Below are positions 5,092 to 8,380 of a DNA stretch of 8,380 nucleotides, one piece after another. The DNA is taken from the NCBI GenBank assembly GCA_903906325.1, contig CAIVJV010000342.1, positions 1 to 8,380 on the forward strand. Reading direction: 5' to 3'. A model generated the notes under the pieces. That model did not search any database, had not been told where the DNA came from, and saw nothing but the letters and a program-made list of their open reading frames with translations. Source of the stretch: an uncultured Gemmatimonadota bacterium. Lineage in GTDB: Bacteria; Gemmatimonadota; Gemmatimonadetes; Gemmatimonadales; Gemmatimonadaceae. How positions within the stretch are numbered: position 1 is the first letter of the stretch; every line of letters begins with the position of its first letter. A program made the position numbers and the translations under genes.

Positions 5092-7884
5092 TCAGAACGC
5101 CGTTCCCAACAGCATCGCGTTCAGCACGAGGCGGTCCATCGCGCGCCACCACCCACGGAACATCGGGTCGTTGGTGAACATCACCACATTCCCGCGCCCC
5201 ACGCGCTCCTGCACGATGAAGCTGCTTCCGCGGAGGAGCTTCTCGCTGTTCTCCGGGAAGGTGAAGCCGGCGCGTCGCAGCGGCCCCGTGGTGGGGAAGA
5301 CGGCGACATTGCCCCCCTCGGTCGAGAGCCCGTAGGCCTCGCTCCCACTCACGAGCACCGTCATCCGCTGCTGCTCCATCCCGAGCGTGACCCAATGCGT
5401 GAGGTCGAGCACCACGTCAAAGTGGCTCCCCGGGAGATCGGCGAGACGGGACTCGCAGGCACTCGGGCTCGCGGCGGCGCGGAGGGAGTCGAGGGGCGCG
5501 GTCGGGGCGGCGGCAGACTTGGCCTCTTTATCGGGGCAGTCGATCGAACGGGCGCTCGTGAGTCCGACCTCCTTCCCCATCGCCCAGCGCGTGGCCCCAC
5601 CGAAGGTGACCAGCGCCCCACCGTTCTGGACCCACCGCTTGAGGTTCTCTCCCTTGCCGAGTCGGCCGAGGCCGCCGCTCGGGACGAGGATCACGTTGAA
5701 GGCGGAGAGATCGCCGTTGAGCGCATCGACGCCGATCGGGGTGAAGCGGATCCCATAGCGCTGCTCCAAGCTCCACCAGATGGCGCCATAGCTGGTCTGC
5801 GAGATCCCCTCGTTGCCGACGACGGCGATGCGTGGGGCCTCGAGTGAGACGACCTCGGCGGAGCCGGTGCCGTACTGCGCGGCATCGGGGAAGGCGGTGG
5901 TCACCCCGCGCACCTCCACCCCCGATGCCTCGGCGAGTGCCTGGATGCGGTCAGCGAGGGTCGCGTCATTGCGCGAGACACGCGCGACCCAGGTGCCACG
6001 CGGCCAGGTGGTGGTCCCGGTCTGGATCGGCTTGGAGGCGATCGCGATCCGATACCCCTCCTGCAGGAGCTGCGCCGCGAGCTTCCCCGCGCCGTTGCGG
6101 TCGTTCTTCCAGAGGAAGGCCGAGGTGGCGTTGCGCCCCTCGATGATCCCGCCGGTGATCGCATGTGGGAGCCGCTCCCCGTTGAGCAGGGTGCCACCGG
6201 TCCGGGAGAGGAGGGCACCAGTCATGGCCGGCGCGTCCTCGGTCCAGAACGCCTCGACCCCGAACGCCACCGGGAGCGCCCAGGCGGAGATGTCATAGAA
6301 CTCGAATCCTTCGTCCTGGCTCCCATCCCCCGGGCGGCTCTTGTTCCGCTCGAAGCGGGCGAGCTGTTCCTTGGCGAAGGTCGGATCGAGCTCGGGATCG
6401 GGCTCCAACACCGCCTTCGCCACGCGGCCCTGCGGCTGTGCGAGGTCGATCACGTAGGCGCCAGCGGGGAAGGTGCGCGCGCCCACCGCGTCGGTGGCAT
6501 AGCTGCGCGCCTTCGCGCTCGAGAACGGCGCCGTGGTTCGCGTGACCTCGATCCCATGACGCAGCAGCGCCGCCGCGAGCTCCGCGGCCCGCGCCGGGTC
6601 GTTCCCCGGGAGGAGGACGACGCGCTTCATCGTCCCCGCGCGGCCATCGGCGATCGCCTTCTGCCGGAAGGCGGCGTAGTCGCGCACCATCTCGCGCGCG
6701 CCCTTGGCCGAGGTCTCGAAGGTCGCGAGGGCGGCCACGTAGTGCTTGGCGATCCCATCGCGGAGGGAGAGGAGGGTGCCATCCTCGCGACGCTTGAGGA
6801 GCGCGGGCCCGCCGTCGGTCTCGTAGGTGGTCCCCATCGCGCCGGTGAGGCTCGGCCACGAGTCGTAGTAGCCCGGGTAGTAGAGATCGAAGGCGTCGCG
6901 CACGAAGTAGAGCCACCCGCGCTGATCGAAGGCGGCGGCGTTCCCACGCCCGATTCGCTCCCCCCAGCTGAAGGGCCACCCCGAGATGTTCTGGTTCACC
7001 GGGCGCGCCGGCGGGGCCATGTAGTAGGTGCTGGTGTAGCCATGCAGGTCGGCGACGACCATCGGATGCCAGCGGAGGAGCCCGCCGACGATATGCTGCA
7101 CCTCCCGCTGCGTCATCGCCATCAGGTCGCGGTTCATGTCGAACCGGTAGTGATTGAAGCGGCCGGCGATCGACCAGGGCTGATTCCGCTGTTGCTCCAA
7201 GGCGAGGCGCTCGGGGCTCCCCACCGCGATGGAGTTGCTCCAGGTGGCGAAGCGCTCATGGCCGTCGGGATTCGAACTCGGGTTGATCACGACGACGGCG
7301 TTCTTGAGGAGTGCGACGGTCGCGGGGTCCTCGGTGGCCGCGAGGTGGTAGAGCAGCTGCATCGAGGCCTCGAACCCCGGGACCTCGTCGCCATGGACCG
7401 AGCCGGAGAACCAGACGACGGCGGGCGTGCGCGCGACGAGCGCATCGATCTGGGTCTGCGAGAGCCCGCGCGGGTCAGCGATCTGGTCGAGGTCGGCGCG
7501 GATCGCGTCCAAGCGCGCGATGTTCTCCGGCGCCGAGACGAGGTAGATGCGCATGGTGCGCCGCTCGTTCGAGACGCCGATCTCCTCGACGCGCACGCGA
7601 TCCTTGGCGGCGTCGGTGATCCCGAGGAGCACCCGCTCCTGCAGGTGATACTGCGTATGCCAGGTGCCGACCGCGTAGCCGAGGATCGTCTCGGGGCGGG
7701 GGATGCCGGCGCGATACGGGCCGCTGTAGAAGGAGAAGTTCCGATCGTCCCGGAGCGAATCGACCGGCATCCGGCCCTGCGCCATCGCCGGGGCCAGCGG
7801 CGTGGCGAGGAGCGTGAGGAGAAGCGTGGGGAGGAGCGTACCGAGGGACGCGAGGGCCGCACGCGCGGCGGGGAGACGGCGCAT
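5092..7884 (-). CDS. Secreted M14-family zinc carboxypeptidase-like protein with C-terminal GATase-like domain
   Basis: Predicted periplasmic or extracellular metallopeptidase of 930 residues. The signal peptide covers residues 1-35 (leucine-rich core, cleavage after APAMA). The M14 domain spans about 70-390. Zinc ligands appear as H164 and E167 in SVHGDEVPG and H281 in ADLHGYTS. Substrate-binding motifs are NPSSNPDGHERF (201-212) and FDMNRDL (248-254), and the probable catalytic glutamate is E355 in TTYETDGG. All key residues are present, so activity is likely, though substrate is not predictable. The rest is long: a middle region and, at about 684-765, a Rossmann-like segment (RIAVVGNEG, then VILVPSGG, WVQNGGALVTFGG) like the glutamine amidotransferase/DJ-1 fold, with no nucleophilic cysteine at the expected turn. 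The start was chosen for the signal peptide and a GGAG six bases upstream (7891-7894). It lies 44 bases after the kup stop on the same strand, so read-through from kup is plausible. M14 family is firm; the C-terminal domain is less sure. Confidence 0.92.
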   Translation of the reverse strand: MRRLPAARAALASLGTLLPTLLLTLLATPLAPAMAQGRMPVDSLRDDRNFSFYSGPYRAGIPRPETILGYAVGTWHTQYHLQERVLLGITDAAKDRVRVEEIGVSNERRTMRIYLVSAPENIARLDAIRADLDQIADPRGLSQTQIDALVARTPAVVWFSGSVHGDEVPGFEASMQLLYHLAATEDPATVALLKNAVVVINPSSNPDGHERFATWSNSIAVGSPERLALEQQRNQPWSIAGRFNHYRFDMNRDLMAMTQREVQHIVGGLLRWHPMVVADLHGYTSTYYMAPPARPVNQNISGWPFSWGERIGRGNAAAFDQRGWLYFVRDAFDLYYPGYYDSWPSLTGAMGTTYETDGGPALLKRREDGTLLSLRDGIAKHYVAALATFETSAKGAREMVRDYAAFRQKAIADGRAGTMKRVVLLPGNDPARAAELAAALLRHGIEVTRTTAPFSSAKARSYATDAVGARTFPAGAYVIDLAQPQGRVAKAVLEPDPELDPTFAKEQLARFERNKSRPGDGSQDEGFEFYDISAWALPVAFGVEAFWTEDAPAMTGALLSRTGGTLLNGERLPHAITGGIIEGRNATSAFLWKNDRNGAGKLAAQLLQEGYRIAIASKPIQTGTTTWPRGTWVARVSRNDATLADRIQALAEASGVEVRGVTTAFPDAAQYGTGSAEVVSLEAPRIAVVGNEGISQTSYGAIWWSLEQRYGIRFTPIGVDALNGDLSAFNVILVPSGGLGRLGKGENLKRWVQNGGALVTFGGATRWAMGKEVGLTSARSIDCPDKEAKSAAAPTAPLDSLRAAASPSACESRLADLPGSHFDVVLDLTHWVTLGMEQQRMTVLVSGSEAYGLSTEGGNVAVFPTTGPLRRAGFTFPENSEKLLRGSSFIVQERVGRGNVVMFTNDPMFRGWWRAMDRLVLNAMLLGTAF

Positions 7885-7890
7885 CAGAGA

Positions 7891-7894
7891 CTCC
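7891..7894 (-). promoter_or_regulatory. Ribosome binding site of the M14 peptidase gene
   Basis: GGAG on the minus strand, six bases before the ATG at 7884. It supports this start and excludes the longer in-frame opening that would run back into the kup coding region. Confidence 0.6.
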
Positions 7895-7928
7895 GGATGA
7901 TGAGGGGCCACGGCGGGCCCGGGGACGA

Positions 7929-8380
7929 CTAGAACTCGAGCTGCGTGCCCAGCTCCACCACGCGATTGGGGGGGAGCTGGAAGTACTGCGTCGCGGAGCG
8001 GGCGTTCCGCGACATGAAGGCGAAGAGCTGTTTGCGGAAGATCCACATAGAGAGGCCGTGCTTCTTCCACGGGCCACGGCGCGGGATCAACTGCTCGCGT
8101 CCGAGGTAGTAGCTCGTGTCGAGCGGCCGCGCGGCCACACCGGCATCGCGGCATTGCTGGACGACCTCCTTCACATCCGCCGACTCCATGAAGCCATAGT
8201 GCGCGGTCGCCCGGAAGAAGCCCTGGCCCAACGCCTCGATCTTCGTGCGCTGCGCCTTGGGGACCTCGGGGATGTCGTCGGTGAGGATCGAGAGGAGGAT
8301 CACCGTCTCGTGTAGCACCTTGTTGTGCTTGAGGTGGTGCAGGAGCACCACGGGGACGCCCGTCGCCTCGGACGTCATGA
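7929..8380 (-). CDS. kup: Kup-family low-affinity potassium transporter, C-terminal part (partial)
   Basis: Kup proteins are inner-membrane potassium uptake carriers of about 620-650 residues with twelve membrane segments and a cytosolic C-terminal domain. Only about the last 150 residues are here. The segment MTSEATGVPVVLLHHLKHNK followed by VLHETVILLSILTDDIPEVP is the strongly conserved junction after the last membrane segment. HYGFMESADV and FQLPPNRVVELGTQLEF at the end are also typical of the family. The stop is TAG at 7929-7931. The methionine encoded at 8378 is internal, not the start: the two remaining bases, TC on the coding strand, fit the phenylalanine of the common FMTS motif. The remainder of the gene lies beyond the right edge. 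It is the first gene of a same-strand pair with the M14 peptidase, 44 bases upstream of it. It contains its own C7 run (7968-7974) in an intact frame. Confidence 0.93.
   Translation of the reverse strand, partial: MTSEATGVPVVLLHHLKHNKVLHETVILLSILTDDIPEVPKAQRTKIEALGQGFFRATAHYGFMESADVKEVVQQCRDAGVAARPLDTSYYLGREQLIPRRGPWKKHGLSMWIFRKQLFAFMSRNARSATQYFQLPPNRVVELGTQLEF

Noticed and set aside
4780..5847. Plus-strand open frame of 355 codons running from the plug-like gene into the peptidase gene.
   Set aside because: It overlaps two well-supported genes in other frames and shows only compositionally biased sequence.
7904..7924. GC-rich short inverted repeat (GGGCC...GGCCC) between kup and the peptidase gene as a terminator.
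   Set aside because: The stem is only about five base pairs with no T run; such matches arise easily at this GC content.
6163..7932. Long plus-strand open frame of 589 codons opposite the peptidase gene.
   Set aside because: It is antisense to the M14 catalytic domain and has the Arg/Gly/Val/Glu-rich composition expected from the reverse of high-GC codons; no domain is recognisable.
7885..8154. Upstream extension of the M14 peptidase reading frame by 90 residues to an ATG at 8154.
   Set aside because: The extension overlaps the conserved kup C-terminus, is arginine- and proline-rich without family character, and would bury the clear signal peptide that begins at 7884.
1..8380. RNA genes, CRISPR arrays, insertion sequences and attachment sites.
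   Set aside because: The window is almost wholly explained by five genes; gaps are 26, 83, 10 and 44 bases, and no tRNA-like fold, repeat array or transposase was seen.

Overview
The window reads as chromosomal DNA from a high-GC, Gram-negative bacterium with an outer membrane. SusC/SusD-type genes at high GC, a SusC plug ending in the AAASSLYGSDAANG style, a stand-alone carboxypeptidase-regulatory plus plug protein and a large secreted M14 peptidase together suggest Gemmatimonadota. This lineage call is inference from sequence style, not from a marker gene.

Layout. Positions 1-2599 (+) hold the body of a SusC/RagA-like TonB-dependent outer-membrane transporter. Its 5' end lies outside the window, and its frame is broken by one extra G in a seven-G run at 1495-1501. 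After 26 bases comes the SusD/RagB-like lipoprotein partner (2626-4182, +). A 38-base perfect palindrome (4206-4243) closes this pair as a likely terminator. A short secreted protein follows (4266-5081, +), with a carboxypeptidase-regulatory-like domain and a TonB plug-like domain but no barrel. It converges, with a 10-base gap, on a 930-residue secreted M14 metallocarboxypeptidase-like protein with a C-terminal glutamine-amidotransferase-like fold (5092-7884, -). Upstream of that on the same strand, 44 bases away, is the C-terminal end of a Kup potassium transporter (7929-8380, -), whose 5' part is outside the window.

How the genes may work together. SusC and SusD form a lidded outer-membrane importer: SusD captures the ligand and SusC passes it to the periplasm using TonB energy. 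No glycoside hydrolase or lyase is visible. The only degradative enzyme nearby is a peptidase, so peptide uptake is possible, but the peptidase is on the opposite strand and is arranged with kup instead. Kup is probably housekeeping.

The window is densely coding, with no gene-free stretch over about 85 bases. I found no RNA genes, mobile elements, CRISPR arrays or obvious new defence or biosynthetic system. The items most worth checking are the G-run frameshift in susC and the barrel-less plug protein.
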